From: Zobellia russellii
Lineage (GTDB): Bacteria; Bacteroidota; Bacteroidia; Flavobacteriales; Flavobacteriaceae
NCBI RefSeq assembly: GCF_018728565.1
Contig: NZ_JACSOI010000005.1
Span: 360,480-424,479 of the forward strand
Length of the DNA stretch: 64,000 nucleotides
Direction: 5' to 3'
Shown piece by piece: positions 1 to 9,099 of the stretch (the stretch's first letter is position 1; each line of letters opens with the position of its first letter). Under the pieces are notes generated by a model that was not told where the DNA came from, did no database searches, and was given only the letters and a program-made list of their open reading frames with translations. Position numbers and translations under genes: made by a program.

Positions 1-219
1 AGGGTCATCTGACATACCTAACTTTTTCATTAGATAGTTTTTCTTAACAGTTTCCAATTCTTTTTCATCAGAACCTGAAACCTTAGAAGCATCGATATTA
101 TAGATCGCTGGACCAAGGCCCACAGTTACTTTTGTCAGAAGATCCATGTCAGGAGTTTCTCCAAACTTTTCTTTAATGTCTTCTGCGTACTTTACAATCA
201 AATCGTCTCTTTTACTCAT
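1..219 (-). CDS. DUF2853 family protein (C-terminus beyond the window)
   Basis: The reverse strand encodes 73 residues from an ATG at 219, starting MSKRDDLIVKYAEDIKEKFG, and stays open to the left edge, so the gene is cut. The start, the 'DMDLLTKVTVGLGPAIYN' stretch and the 'KKELETVKKN'-like helix match the small DUF2853 family of Bacteroidota and Proteobacteria as I remember it. The family is about 100 residues long, soluble and without a known function. It lies 38 bases downstream of menD on the same strand and may be read through from the menaquinone genes, but nothing ties it to that pathway. Confidence 0.75.
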   Translation of the reverse strand, partial: MSKRDDLIVKYAEDIKEKFGETPDMDLLTKVTVGLGPAIYNIDASKVSGSDEKELETVKKNYLMKKLGMSDDP

Positions 220-257
220 AATAGTTAGTGTTGATAAATGTTAACGGTTTATATTAA

Positions 258-2018
258 TTACTCCGAAGATATAAAATCAAAATAACCGAGCAAAATTTTG
301 TTGTTCAAAAATCTTGGCGTTTGGACTTCCATAATTTTTGGTTTGTCCGATAGTTCGTAAAAATCTTTGAGCCTGTTATTCAGACTAGTTACCTCATTTA
401 CCGCTATATATTCAAACCCAAATTGGCGACTTATAAGTTCTGCATTTTTATCATGGGCAGTTTCAAAGAACGTGGCAAAATTTTCGGTTTCTTCTTGACC
501 CGGTAGGATTCTAAAAATGCCCCCTCCGTTATTATTTATAATTATTATCCTAAAATCTGGCCTAAGGTAGTTGTTCCAAAGACCATTGCTATCGTAGAAA
601 AAACTTATATCGCCAGAAACCAATAACGTAGGGGTTTTACTATAATAAGCAGCACCTACAGCAGTAGATGTACTTCCGTCAATACCACTGGTTCCTCGGT
701 TACAAAAAATCTGCAAAGAAGAGTCTAAATTAAAAAGTTGGGCGTAACGTACCGTTGAACTATTTGCCAATTGCACCTGATAATTTGATGGAATTGATTT
801 TAAAATACTATCAAACGCCAACATATCCGAAAACGGAATCTGATCTATGTACTCTTTTCTTTTTGCCTCGTATTGTACTCTCCTCTTGTTCCAATATTCA
901 AAATACATACTGCTTTGCGGTTTTACTAAATCTAAAAAAGCCTTAAAAAAGTGATTGCTATTGGTTTTAAAATGATGTGTTAGGGAAAAAAAAGTATTGA
1001 ACGCTTTAACTTCATCTACATGCCAATGATGCTCCGGTGTGTATTCCCGCAAAAATGCTTTTATCTTTTTGGAAACTACAAGACCACCAAAGGTTAGCAA
1101 TATTTGTGGTCGTAAATTTTGGAACAATACTTCTTTTTGGTCGCTTTTTTCAATTGGAGCCACTATACTATCTATGCTGGCAAAAAAATTAGGATGGTGA
1201 AGGTTGGATGTGGTTTCCGTTAAAACTACCACGGATGGGTCTGTTGCCAATACATCTAAAAATGATTGCTCTACCACATTTGGCGGGTTGACACCAACAA
1301 GCACCATCTTTTGGCCCGAAGCATTCCATATATCGGCGTAAGCCTTAAAATAGATAGCGGGACTAACATCCATGCCCGTTTCCGAAACGACTTGAGCCAC
1401 AACGGAAGGTTCTGTAATCGTATTATAAAGAGGCTCTTCAAAAGGCACATTAATATGCACTGGTAATTTCAATTGAAGCGCTACATTCAATACATTGTTA
1501 AGCTCGCTATTATTGTATTTTAGGATTTCTTGCTGCGCCAAATCATTGTCTTTTCCGGACAACCACTCAGGCATGTATTTCTTAACCCTATGCACCGCAT
1601 GAGATACGTCTTGTTTTAAATTGGCCGAATAGCCAATGTGTCTGTCAAAAACATTATCCTGTCTAATGGTCTGCCCATCTCCCACATCTATCTTATAGAT
1701 CGGGCGATCTGCAGAAATGACCACCAAAGGTATTCCGCTATAAAATGCCTCGGCAACGGCAGGATAGTAGTTCAACAATGCACTTCCAGAAGTACATACC
1801 ATGGCAACGGGCTCGTGTAATTGTTGCGCTATTCCCAATGCAAAAAAGGCGGCACTGCGCTCATCTACAATACTGAAACATTTAAAATAACGGTCTTCAC
1901 TAAAATCAATGGTCAAAGGGGCATTTCTTGACCCTGGAGAAATTACAATGTTCTTTATCTGTTTCGCCTTGCAGTGTTGCACTACCAATTGAGCGGAGGG
2001 TATGCTAGAGTATCTCAT
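258..2018 (-). CDS. menD: 2-succinyl-5-enolpyruvyl-6-hydroxy-3-cyclohexene-1-carboxylate synthase
   Basis: MenD is the thiamine-diphosphate enzyme that joins 2-oxoglutarate to isochorismate, the first committed step of menaquinone synthesis, in the cytoplasm. The 586-residue protein has the usual length. It shows the N-terminal 'SPGSRNAPL' motif (about residue 27), 'DERSAAFFALG' with the conserved glutamate-region loop (about residue 52), a central domain, and a C-terminal ThDP/magnesium motif 'SGDISFFYDSNG' (about residue 470). It follows menF on the same strand with a 48-base gap. An exact TATTTTTG element lies only six bases before the ATG, so a second, nearly leaderless transcript is possible. 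Menaquinone feeds the cytochrome bd oxidase encoded 3 kb away. Confidence 0.96.
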   Translation of the reverse strand: MRYSSIPSAQLVVQHCKAKQIKNIVISPGSRNAPLTIDFSEDRYFKCFSIVDERSAAFFALGIAQQLHEPVAMVCTSGSALLNYYPAVAEAFYSGIPLVVISADRPIYKIDVGDGQTIRQDNVFDRHIGYSANLKQDVSHAVHRVKKYMPEWLSGKDNDLAQQEILKYNNSELNNVLNVALQLKLPVHINVPFEEPLYNTITEPSVVAQVVSETGMDVSPAIYFKAYADIWNASGQKMVLVGVNPPNVVEQSFLDVLATDPSVVVLTETTSNLHHPNFFASIDSIVAPIEKSDQKEVLFQNLRPQILLTFGGLVVSKKIKAFLREYTPEHHWHVDEVKAFNTFFSLTHHFKTNSNHFFKAFLDLVKPQSSMYFEYWNKRRVQYEAKRKEYIDQIPFSDMLAFDSILKSIPSNYQVQLANSSTVRYAQLFNLDSSLQIFCNRGTSGIDGSTSTAVGAAYYSKTPTLLVSGDISFFYDSNGLWNNYLRPDFRIIIINNNGGGIFRILPGQEETENFATFFETAHDKNAELISRQFGFEYIAVNEVTSLNNRLKDFYELSDKPKIMEVQTPRFLNNKILLGYFDFISSE

Positions 2019-2024
2019 GAACTA

Positions 2025-2032
2025 CAAAAATA
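2025..2032 (-). promoter_or_regulatory. Candidate -7 element TATTTTTG before menD
   Basis: An exact match to the Bacteroidota -7 consensus TAnnTTTG lies six bases upstream of the menD ATG (2018). Transcription starting the usual 6-8 bases downstream would begin at or very near the start codon. No good -33 TTG was found, so this is a sequence match only. Confidence 0.35.
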
Positions 2033-2066
2033 CAACGGTTTATTTCTTAAACCAATCTTGTTTAAA

Positions 2067-3182
2067 TTACACTACACCCATTATAACTTTAAGCATGGTT
2101 TTGCTCTTGGCTACCGTTTCGTCCCATTCTTTTTCCGGGTTTGAATCTTTGGTTATACCTCCGCCAACATATATCTTTACTTTATCCTCATTTATTTGCA
2201 TACAGCGTAGATTTACAAAGAGTGTGGTGGTTTTGGAAATGGAACGATACACGTTATTTTCCGTGTTCCTAGGCCGGTTATTTCTGTTCCTTTCCGTCTT
2301 AAAATTCAATTCACCCAAAAAACCGGTATAGAATTCACGATCATAGTTTTCCTCGGCTATTATAAATGCTTTTGTTTTCTCTTTAGGCATACCACAAACC
2401 GCGGGTGTTGGGTGTAGTGCCTTTATAACCTCTCCAAGATTTTCTTGTTTGGTAGTCCCTGATATTTTAGTGCGAAGATGTAATAGCGAACCCGCCCTGA
2501 CAGACTCCGTTGGCGTTCGTTCCAAGTCAGTCACTTTACCCTCTAATGCATTAAAAATATACTCCGTAACCAGCTGTTGCTCTTCCAATTCTTTATTGCC
2601 CCAATTGGGGTTAGCGTTACCAGCATAACTCTGCGTTCCGGCCAATGACATTGTGGTTAATTTTCTATTACGCATAGTTAATAGAATTTCTGGAGTAGCC
2701 CCAAGCCACATGCCCACTTTGGGGTGATACCATAGATAACAAAATGCTGTTCTATACTGTGTTAAAAGTGACTTGAACAAAGCCAGGGAAGATGTATTTA
2801 CTTTTTGTTGCAAACGCCTTGAAAGCACCACCTTATCAAAATCCCCCTGCGCTACTTTAGCTATTCCCTTTTCAACCAAATTCAAATGAAAGGTTCTTTC
2901 CTCAGGATTTACTGCTACCTCGCTCAAATCTGGATTTAGCATTTCCTCTCCTTCAAAATTGGCAAGGTGTGAAACTTCGTCCAATCGCAACAAAATGGTA
3001 GGCGAACTGGAATCAAAAGGAGCAAAAACAAAACCTGTTTCCGTATAATCATTTAAATACTGTACGGCGTCATCCTTCTGGAAAATAGCGGTAATTCCCT
3101 TTTCGTTGGGTTTACGGTAAGCTACAAATGGTAATTTTTTCGCTAGGTGAGCGTCAATTTTATTAAAAAAATCCAAAGGCAT
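2067..3182 (-). CDS. menF: Isochorismate synthase
   Basis: This 371-residue protein of the chorismate-binding family converts chorismate to isochorismate for menaquinone. Visible signatures are the catalytic-lysine segment 'DFDKVVLSRRL' (about residue 114), 'LHLRTKISG' (about 235), 'LHPTPAVCGMP' (about 255), 'ENYDREFYTGFLG' (about 279) and the C-terminal 'GGGITKDSNPEKEWDE' that closes the magnesium site. Length and order are those of MenF/EntC. The start codon overlaps the stop of the upstream thioesterase by one base (TAATG), so the two are translationally coupled; menD follows. No siderophore synthesis genes are nearby, which favours menF over entC. Confidence 0.93.
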   Translation of the reverse strand: MPLDFFNKIDAHLAKKLPFVAYRKPNEKGITAIFQKDDAVQYLNDYTETGFVFAPFDSSSPTILLRLDEVSHLANFEGEEMLNPDLSEVAVNPEERTFHLNLVEKGIAKVAQGDFDKVVLSRRLQQKVNTSSLALFKSLLTQYRTAFCYLWYHPKVGMWLGATPEILLTMRNRKLTTMSLAGTQSYAGNANPNWGNKELEEQQLVTEYIFNALEGKVTDLERTPTESVRAGSLLHLRTKISGTTKQENLGEVIKALHPTPAVCGMPKEKTKAFIIAEENYDREFYTGFLGELNFKTERNRNNRPRNTENNVYRSISKTTTLFVNLRCMQINEDKVKIYVGGGITKDSNPEKEWDETVAKSKTMLKVIMGVV

Positions 3183-3607
3183 TAATTTTTCTTAGCTAAA
3201 GCAATAGTAGTGAGTTTGCAATAGGACACCAATTTCCCTTCTTCGTTGCTTATCTTAATATCCCAAAGCTGTGTAGTTCTTCCTTTGTGTAAAATGGTCG
3301 CTTTTGCATAAACATGTCCATCTCGCACACTTTTTACGTGGTTTGCCGAAATTTCTATTCCACGGATAGCAAATTGTTGTGCATCTAAAAAAATATAGGA
3401 AGCCATACTCCCAATACTTTCGGCCAAAGCCACCATAGCTCCCCCGTGCAAAACACCATCCGGTTGGTGCACTCGCGAATTTACTGGCATTTTTCCCACT
3501 AAAAAATCCTCACCTACATCTACATATTCTATCTGTAAGGTCTCCATAAGTGTATTCTTAGAAGATTCATTACAAACCTTTAGTATTTTTTCTTTGTAGC
3601 CGTCCAT
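3182..3607 (-). CDS. Hotdog-fold thioesterase, PaaI/MenI type
   Basis: A 141-residue single hotdog domain with 'VHQPDGVLHGGAMVALAES', the HGG motif and catalytic acid of the PaaI/YbdB/MenI thioesterase family. Being first in an operon with menF and menD, it is probably the 1,4-dihydroxy-2-naphthoyl-CoA hydrolase of the menaquinone pathway, although PaaI-type phenylacetyl-CoA hydrolases look alike. I chose the ATG at 3607. The reading frame also opens at a TTG at 3625, but that lies inside the TAATTTTG promoter element at 3623-3630. The function by context is inference; the family is clear. Confidence 0.85.
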   Translation of the reverse strand: MDGYKEKILKVCNESSKNTLMETLQIEYVDVGEDFLVGKMPVNSRVHQPDGVLHGGAMVALAESIGSMASYIFLDAQQFAIRGIEISANHVKSVRDGHVYAKATILHKGRTTQLWDIKISNEEGKLVSYCKLTTIALAKKN

Positions 3608-3622
3608 ATCATCTATTTTTGT

Positions 3623-3630
3623 CAAAATTA
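3623..3630 (-). promoter_or_regulatory. Candidate -7 element TAATTTTG for the menaquinone operon
   Basis: Exact TAnnTTTG match, 15 bases before the ATG at 3607 and opposite the forward gene at 3681. A transcription start near 3616 would leave a leader of about nine bases. It argues against the upstream TTG at 3625 as the translation start of the thioesterase. Confidence 0.45.
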
Positions 3631-3680
3631 AGCATTACCACTACAATAAAAGCCATTACTTTTATAGAGAATTTTATTCT

Positions 3681-4328
3681 ATGGATTATTCTGAAAACAC
3701 GGTGTCCTACACCACAACAAATAGCTACGCTACCCTAAATTCACTAACTGACCAAACCAATAATGTTTGGATAGTTCTACATGGCATTGGCTATTTAAGT
3801 CGATATTTTTTAAGGTATTTTGACGAATTGCCTCCACAAGAGAACTATATAATTGCCCCACAAGCACCCTCTAAATATTACCTGAATAACAAATTTAGAC
3901 ATGTAGGCGCTAGTTGGCTTACCAAAGAAGATACGGAGCAAGAAACCCAAAATGTAATGTCCTATTTAGACGCTGTTTATAGCGCCTTGTCCATTCCCAA
4001 AAATTGCAATTTAATTGTTCTCGGGTATTCACAAGGTGTTTCTATTGCCACACGATGGGTTTCCAGTAGAAAAATAGCATGTAACCATTTGGTCTTGTAT
4101 GCAGGCGGAATTCCCACAGAACTGGAAGCCTCCAATTTTGATTTTCTAATGAAAAACCATACTAAAGTTACAACCTTGGTCGGTAATGCCGATGAATATT
4201 TGACCGAAGAAAAACAAGCATCTGAAACCAAAAAAATAAACCAACTATTTAAAGGTGAAGCGGAACAAATCTTCTTTGAAGGTGGTCATGAAGTAAAAAA
4301 AGAACTCATCCTAAATCTAATACAATGA
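3681..4328 (+). CDS. Alpha/beta hydrolase, phospholipase/carboxylesterase type
   Basis: A 215-residue cytoplasmic alpha/beta hydrolase. The nucleophile elbow 'GYSQGVS' (about residue 113), an acid in 'VGNADEYLT' (about 173) and the histidine in 'EGGHEV' (about 203) form the expected Ser-Asp-His triad, and 'WIVLHGIGYLSRYF' supplies the oxyanion region. It resembles the YpfH/carboxylesterase group that cleaves small acyl esters; the substrate is unknown. Its stop overlaps the next start (ATGA at 4325), so it is the first gene of a coupled trio with a GNAT and a VOC protein, divergent from the menaquinone genes. Confidence 0.85.
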   Translation: MDYSENTVSYTTTNSYATLNSLTDQTNNVWIVLHGIGYLSRYFLRYFDELPPQENYIIAPQAPSKYYLNNKFRHVGASWLTKEDTEQETQNVMSYLDAVYSALSIPKNCNLIVLGYSQGVSIATRWVSSRKIACNHLVLYAGGIPTELEASNFDFLMKNHTKVTTLVGNADEYLTEEKQASETKKINQLFKGEAEQIFFEGGHEVKKELILNLIQ

Positions 4329-4903
4329 ACACGAATATTATATTAGAAAACCAATTGCTAAGACTCATTCCGTTAAAGCAAACACATCACGAACTACTTT
4401 GGCCCGTTGCCCAACAAGTAGATTTATACCAATACGGTTCAAACGATGTTTCCACAGAAGAAAAATTGAAAGCATATATTAAAACCGCATTAAACGAAGC
4501 ACAGCAGGAAAAGTCCATTCCTTTTACTATTTTCAATAAGACCACTAACGAATGCATAGGAAGCACAAGATTTGGAAATATTGACCAAAAGAACAAAGTG
4601 CTCCATATAGGGTGGACATGGATTTCATTGGGTTCTCGCGGTACGGGCTTAAATCATCAAATGAAATTTCTGATGCTAAGCCATGTTTTTGAACAGATGG
4701 ATTTTGAGAAAGTAGAGTTCCGGATTGATGAAAGAAATGTTCGTTCTAGAAAGGCCGTAGAAAAGTTGGGAGCCACACTAGAGGGTATACTTAGAAAGAA
4801 TGTCATTACCAAAAATGACTTCAGAAGGAGTTCTTGTTGTTACGGAATCCTAAAAGAAGAATGGAACACTATTAAACAAACAAATTTTAAAGAATTCATA
4901 TGA
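4325..4903 (+). CDS. GNAT N-acetyltransferase, RimJ/RimL type
   Basis: A 192-residue GNAT-fold acetyltransferase of the RimJ/RimL (Acetyltransf_3) type. The core shows 'IGWTWISLGSRGTGLNHQMK', whose 'SRGTG' equals the acetyl-CoA pyrophosphate loop, followed by 'KVEFRIDERNVRSRKAVEKL', the typical 'N.RS..A.EKLG' helix. It would acetylate an amine or an N-terminus; the target is not evident. It is joined to its neighbours by four-base ATGA overlaps on both sides, so the three products are made together. Confidence 0.88.
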   Translation: MNTNIILENQLLRLIPLKQTHHELLWPVAQQVDLYQYGSNDVSTEEKLKAYIKTALNEAQQEKSIPFTIFNKTTNECIGSTRFGNIDQKNKVLHIGWTWISLGSRGTGLNHQMKFLMLSHVFEQMDFEKVEFRIDERNVRSRKAVEKLGATLEGILRKNVITKNDFRRSSCCYGILKEEWNTIKQTNFKEFI

Positions 4904-5289
4904 ATCAAGCTATTGCTCAAGTAACTCTTGTTGTAAAAAATTATGATGAAGCCATTGCCTTCTATACACAAAAATTAGGCTTTAAACTTGTAGATGACAT
5001 TCAATTAGACGCCAACAAGCGATGGGTTACCGTTTCACCTCCAAGCCTTAACGGACTATCCCTTCTACTTGCCGAAGCCGTAAATGATGAGCAAAAAAAA
5101 GCCATCGGGAACCAAACTGGCGGGCGTGTATTTCTATTTCTCCATACGGACGATTTTTGGCGTGATTACAAGCGTATGAAAGAACAGGGCGTTAAGTTTA
5201 ACGAAGACCCAAGAGAAGAGCCCTACGGCACTGTGGTAGTCTTTAAAGACCTATATGGAAACCTTTGGGACCTTATCGAAAGAAAATAG
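4900..5289 (+). CDS. VOC (glyoxalase/bleomycin-resistance fold) protein
   Basis: A 129-residue protein with two beta-alpha-beta-beta-beta modules of the vicinal oxygen chelate superfamily: 'QVTLVVKNYDEAIAFYTQKL' at the start and 'VVFKDLYGNLWDLIE' at the end. Members include glyoxalase I, extradiol dioxygenases and antibiotic-binding proteins. The C-terminal 'D.YGN.WDL.E' is characteristic, but the substrate is unknown. It ends the coupled trio and converges on cydB with only seven bases between the stops. Confidence 0.85.
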   Translation: MNQAIAQVTLVVKNYDEAIAFYTQKLGFKLVDDIQLDANKRWVTVSPPSLNGLSLLLAEAVNDEQKKAIGNQTGGRVFLFLHTDDFWRDYKRMKEQGVKFNEDPREEPYGTVVVFKDLYGNLWDLIERK

Positions 5290-5296
5290 CCTAGTA

Positions 5297-6334
5297 TCAA
5301 TAACTGGTTTCATCCAATTGAACTTTACCCCTAAACGTTCTATAAACAAAAAAGGTATAGCCCAAAACCAACGGACCTCCAATAGCCACCATGGTCAACA
5401 TAATTTTTAGCGATTTAGTTGATGCTGCTGCGTTGTAGATGTCTATGCTATGTTCTGGTGCCAAAGTAGAAAACAATAGCGTTGGATAGAGTTCTATGGC
5501 CACGAGAATCAACATAAAACTTATCGTTAAGGAAGAAAAGAAAAACGCCAATTTGTAATTGCGCTTATTGGCTAATCTGGGTACATTGGCTATACTTAAA
5601 AACGTAGCTAAGGGAACGATAAAAAGAAACGGATCGCTTCTAAAGGCATCCGATAAATGGGGTATATAAAGTAAAGTGTAAAGCGTTGTTATCGCAAAGC
5701 TTACCATAAAGAAAATCATACCCTTCTTTAGAAGAAATGTAAGCTTGGCAAACAACCTTCCTTCTGTTTTTAAAAGTAAATAGATCGCGCCATGGGCCAT
5801 AAAAAGTGATAGGGTAGTAATTCCCGTTAAAATGGCATACGGATTTAAAAACTCAAAAAAACCTGCTCCCTGGTACTGATAATCGGGGCCTATGGCAATT
5901 CCCTGAAGAACATTACCTAAAACCACACCTAATAAAAAAGCCAAAAGAATACTGGAAACGCTATAGCCAATATCCCAAGTTTTACGCCACCATTTCATTT
6001 CTTCCTTCCCCCTAAATTCAATTGAAATGGCCCGAAAGATAATGCAGACCAAAAACAACATAAATGGAATATATAAAGAAGAAAAAAGCGTAGCGTACAT
6101 TACCGGAAAACCAGCAAAAAGAGCTCCTCCACCAATAACCAACCAAACCTCGTTACCATCCCAAACAGGACCTACGGCATTTAATGCTATTCTTCTACTT
6201 TTTTCCTTTTTAAAAAATAAGTGCCATGCGCCGGCACCAAAATCAAACCCATCAAGAATGGCATAACCGGAAAACAATCCACCTACTACCAAAAACCACC
6301 ATGTGGGATAATCAAGTCCTAGAAAAGTCTCCAT
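5297..6334 (-). CDS. cydB: Cytochrome bd ubiquinol oxidase subunit II
   Basis: A 345-residue multi-pass inner membrane protein with the CydB signature 'FLVVGGLFSGYAILDGFDFG' region near the N-terminus, followed by 'NAVGPVWDGNEVWLV' (about residue 52). It pairs with CydA in the high-affinity terminal oxidase that reduces oxygen with quinol and tolerates low oxygen. The gene follows cydA with a six-base gap, the standard cydAB order. No cydX-like small gene or cydCD transporter is seen beside it. Confidence 0.95.
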   Translation of the reverse strand: METFLGLDYPTWWFLVVGGLFSGYAILDGFDFGAGAWHLFFKKEKSRRIALNAVGPVWDGNEVWLVIGGGALFAGFPVMYATLFSSLYIPFMLFLVCIIFRAISIEFRGKEEMKWWRKTWDIGYSVSSILLAFLLGVVLGNVLQGIAIGPDYQYQGAGFFEFLNPYAILTGITTLSLFMAHGAIYLLLKTEGRLFAKLTFLLKKGMIFFMVSFAITTLYTLLYIPHLSDAFRSDPFLFIVPLATFLSIANVPRLANKRNYKLAFFFSSLTISFMLILVAIELYPTLLFSTLAPEHSIDIYNAAASTKSLKIMLTMVAIGGPLVLGYTFFVYRTFRGKVQLDETSY

Positions 6335-6340
6335 GCGCTT

Positions 6341-7720
6341 TTAATTTCCTGTTACTACTTGGGTAATCTCTTTTGTCAACGGACGGTCATCCTCATCACT
6401 ATCATCATAAGGGCCATGTTTTATCTTTTTGTTCAACAAATACACGAACAATAAAAATAAAAGCGTGTAGACCAACATAAACAGAATTAAGGAAAACAAT
6501 ACCTGATTTGCCGTAACCGCTTGTGAGAAGGCCTCGGACGTACGTAAAAGTCCGTATACTACCCAAGGTTGCCTACCCATTTCTGCCGTAAACCACCCTA
6601 CCTGATTGGCTATTTGAGGCAAAAGAGCCGTAAATACAAATATCCATAACAACCACCTTTTTTCAAAAAGTTTACCGCGCCACCATAAAAAACATGCATA
6701 AAGGGTCACCAAAATAAGAAACATACCTATACTGACCATGATATGGTAAAATTGAAACACGGCATTAATTTGCGAAGGCCTATCCTCTTCTGCAAAGGCA
6801 TTTAATCCTGTAACGGGCGAATTAAAGTCATAATCCAGTAAAAAGGATAGTCCTCCGGGAATTTTTAATCCCGTTACTTTCTGTTCTTCTTTATCTACCC
6901 ATCCAAAGAGATACATATCTGCTGGTGCCGATGCTTCAAAATGACCTTCCATGGTAGCCAGTTTTGCCGGTTGATTTACAGCCACACCATCAGCGGAGCT
7001 ATGCCCGGTAACCAATTGGCCCAACGAAAATATAGTTGCCACCACAAGCGTCATTTTAAACGCTTTTTTGGAGATATGAACAAATCGTCCTTTTAAAATA
7101 TAATACGCGTGTACGCTGAGAATCAAAAACGTACCGGCCAGAAACGCACCCAGCCACACGTGAAGAATACGGTCTACACTTGATGGGTTAAAAACCATAG
7201 CCCAAAAATCCGTTATTTCCGCCCTAGCTTCAAGCCCTTCTCCCACAATATGATATCCCGCAGGAGTCTGTTGCCAACTGTTGGCCACTACAATCCATAT
7301 AGCCGAGAACATAGACCCCAAGAACACACCAATGGTAGCCACCAAGTGCACCCAAGGTTTTACCCTGTTCCAACCAAAAAGCAGCACGCCCAGAAATCCA
7401 CTTTCCAACGCAAATGCAAAAATGCCTTCCGCCGCCAAAGCGCTGCCAAAAATATCGCCAACGTATCTAGAGTAAACCGCCCAATTGGTACCAAACTCAA
7501 ACTCCATTACAATACCGGTAACCACACCAATACCAAAGGTGAGCGAGAATATTTTAGTCCAAAATTTGGCAAGAGTATGGTATTCTTTGTTTTTAGTCTT
7601 GATATACAGGCTCTCAAAGACTACCATAATTAAACCTATACCTATACTTAAAGGCGGATAGATATAATGAAAAGCAATTGTAAAAGCGAATTGAATACGG
7701 GAAAGAATCTCTACATCCAT
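6341..7720 (-). CDS. cydA: Cytochrome bd ubiquinol oxidase subunit I
   Basis: The haem-carrying subunit of cytochrome bd oxidase. Early 'SRIQFAFTIAFHYIYPPLSIG' contains the haem b595 ligand histidine; the quinol loop holds 'ATMEGHFEASAP', and 'MGRQPWVVYGLLRT' is the invariant GRQPW motif. I place the start at the ATG at 7720, giving 459 residues. The open frame extends upstream to 7777, but those 19 residues are not CydA-like and an exact TATCTTTG promoter element at 7740-7747 falls inside them. The protein has a short quinol loop, unlike the long-loop Escherichia coli form. It is the first gene of the cydAB operon. Confidence 0.95.
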   Translation of the reverse strand: MDVEILSRIQFAFTIAFHYIYPPLSIGIGLIMVVFESLYIKTKNKEYHTLAKFWTKIFSLTFGIGVVTGIVMEFEFGTNWAVYSRYVGDIFGSALAAEGIFAFALESGFLGVLLFGWNRVKPWVHLVATIGVFLGSMFSAIWIVVANSWQQTPAGYHIVGEGLEARAEITDFWAMVFNPSSVDRILHVWLGAFLAGTFLILSVHAYYILKGRFVHISKKAFKMTLVVATIFSLGQLVTGHSSADGVAVNQPAKLATMEGHFEASAPADMYLFGWVDKEEQKVTGLKIPGGLSFLLDYDFNSPVTGLNAFAEEDRPSQINAVFQFYHIMVSIGMFLILVTLYACFLWWRGKLFEKRWLLWIFVFTALLPQIANQVGWFTAEMGRQPWVVYGLLRTSEAFSQAVTANQVLFSLILFMLVYTLLFLLFVYLLNKKIKHGPYDDSDEDDRPLTKEITQVVTGN

Positions 7721-7739
7721 AGTGTGTAGTTTTACATTG

Positions 7740-7747
7740 CAAAGATA
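7740..7747 (-). promoter_or_regulatory. Candidate -7 element TATCTTTG for cydAB
   Basis: Exact TAnnTTTG match 20 bases upstream of the cydA ATG at 7720. It implies a transcription start near 7733 and a leader of about 13 bases, and it decides between the two possible cydA starts. A -33 TTG at the usual distance is not evident. Confidence 0.5.
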
Positions 7748-7832
7748 CAACGCAAACTGCTTTTTAGCCAGTAACAATGGTTACGTTTTCCGATTCTTTT
7801 GTGTTAAAATTGCTTTTTGTGTTTTACACTTT

Positions 7833-9083
7833 TTAAAACCTTCTGTCCGGAGAAAAAGCATCGATTTCCATAGATGTTTTTTTGTTGTCAATAATCTCAG
7901 CAATTAATTTGCCAGTTGCAGGCCCTAAGCTCCACCCCATCATGGCATGCCCAGTAGCCAAGGTTAAATTTGAAAGCTTAGATGACCTTCCTATATAAGG
8001 AAGTCCGTCTGGAGAAACTGGACGTAATCCCGTTTTTACGTTCGCTATTTCATTGGCATTGATATCTACCGTAGGATAGTATTTTTTAGCTCCATTTGCG
8101 ATAGCCATTACTCTTTCATTTCTTACCAAATCATTTAACCCAGAGAACTCCATAGTTCCGGCAAAGCGGGTAAAACCATTCATTGGGGTTACCGCCATTT
8201 TAGACTCCATGAGAATAGCAGGAATAGTTATTCCCGTAGGTCTGGCAACGTTTATACTGTACCCTTTTCCTCCTTGTAATGGTATATTCAGGTTTAGTTT
8301 TTTAGAAACGTTCCCACTCCATGAACCTGCCGCAATTATCACCTCTTCTGGAGTATAGGTTCCTTTAGATGTTATAACCTCATGAACACGGTTGCCCTTT
8401 ACCTTCATGTCGGTTACCTCCTCGTTTAAACGTACATCAACACCAACCTTTTTCAGGTAATCCAACATTTTGGGCATGAATTGGGTAGGTGTTGTGTGTC
8501 CATCACATTCATAATGAATGGCACCTTGGGCATCAATTGCAACCTCTGGCTCAAGTCTCGCCAATTGCTTTTGGTCTAACTCCTTAACTTCCAACCCTAA
8601 AAAACTGGCTTTGTTCGCTACTTCTTTCTCATGAAGGTAAGCCTCCTTAGTTTTATAGAGCATCAATAGTCCTTTTCGTTCTAATTGAAAATCGCCCAAA
8701 TCACCGGAGCTTTTTATGTCTTCAAACAATTCCCTACTAATAATATTAATATCCTTAATTACAGGAATTGCCCGCGCTACCTTTTCCTTAGTAGACGATT
8801 TATGAAAATACCAAGACCATTTGAAGAACTCCATATCCCAACGAGGTTTCATGTAAAACGGACTGGCCGAATTGAACATCATCTTGATGCCCTTAGCAAT
8901 CATACCAGGTGATGCCAAAGGAATTATGTGACTGGGGGTAATATATCCCGCATTCACGAAGGAAGCTCCCGAGGTTATATCTGATTTCTCTATAATAGTA
9001 ACTTCGTGCCCTTCTTTCTGCAGAAAATAAGCTGTACTAAGCCCAATTATTCCTCCCCCTATTATGATTATTTTTTTACTCAC
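7833..9083 (-). CDS. FAD-dependent D-amino acid dehydrogenase (probable cis-4-hydroxy-D-proline dehydrogenase)
   Basis: A DadA-type flavoprotein of the DAO family. The N-terminal dinucleotide motif 'IIIIGGGIIGLSTAYFLQKE' comes right after the start, and the C-terminus carries 'RPVSPDGLPYIGRSSKLSN' and 'TGHAMMGWSLGPATGK'. Within this operon it should oxidise cis-4-hydroxy-D-proline to 1-pyrroline-4-hydroxy-2-carboxylate, passing electrons to the membrane chain. I chose the GTG at 9083 (416 residues), which puts the FAD motif at the N-terminus as in relatives and leaves 16 bases after the epimerase stop. An ATG at 9137 would add 18 residues and overlap the epimerase gene. The substrate is inferred from context. 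Confidence 0.85.
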   Translation of the reverse strand: MSKKIIIIGGGIIGLSTAYFLQKEGHEVTIIEKSDITSGASFVNAGYITPSHIIPLASPGMIAKGIKMMFNSASPFYMKPRWDMEFFKWSWYFHKSSTKEKVARAIPVIKDINIISRELFEDIKSSGDLGDFQLERKGLLMLYKTKEAYLHEKEVANKASFLGLEVKELDQKQLARLEPEVAIDAQGAIHYECDGHTTPTQFMPKMLDYLKKVGVDVRLNEEVTDMKVKGNRVHEVITSKGTYTPEEVIIAAGSWSGNVSKKLNLNIPLQGGKGYSINVARPTGITIPAILMESKMAVTPMNGFTRFAGTMEFSGLNDLVRNERVMAIANGAKKYYPTVDINANEIANVKTGLRPVSPDGLPYIGRSSKLSNLTLATGHAMMGWSLGPATGKLIAEIIDNKKTSMEIDAFSPDRRF

Positions 9084-9099
9084 TTCTGCTTCTAATTTA

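Noticed and set aside
2002..2331. Forward frame of 109 codons across the menD-menF junction
   Set aside because: Antisense to two well-supported genes and without conserved features.
3608..3625. TTG start of the thioesterase
   Set aside because: It lies inside an exact -7 promoter element, and the ATG at 3607 gives the family's normal length.
7721..7777. N-terminal extension of CydA
   Set aside because: The extra residues are not CydA-like and contain the promoter element TATCTTTG.
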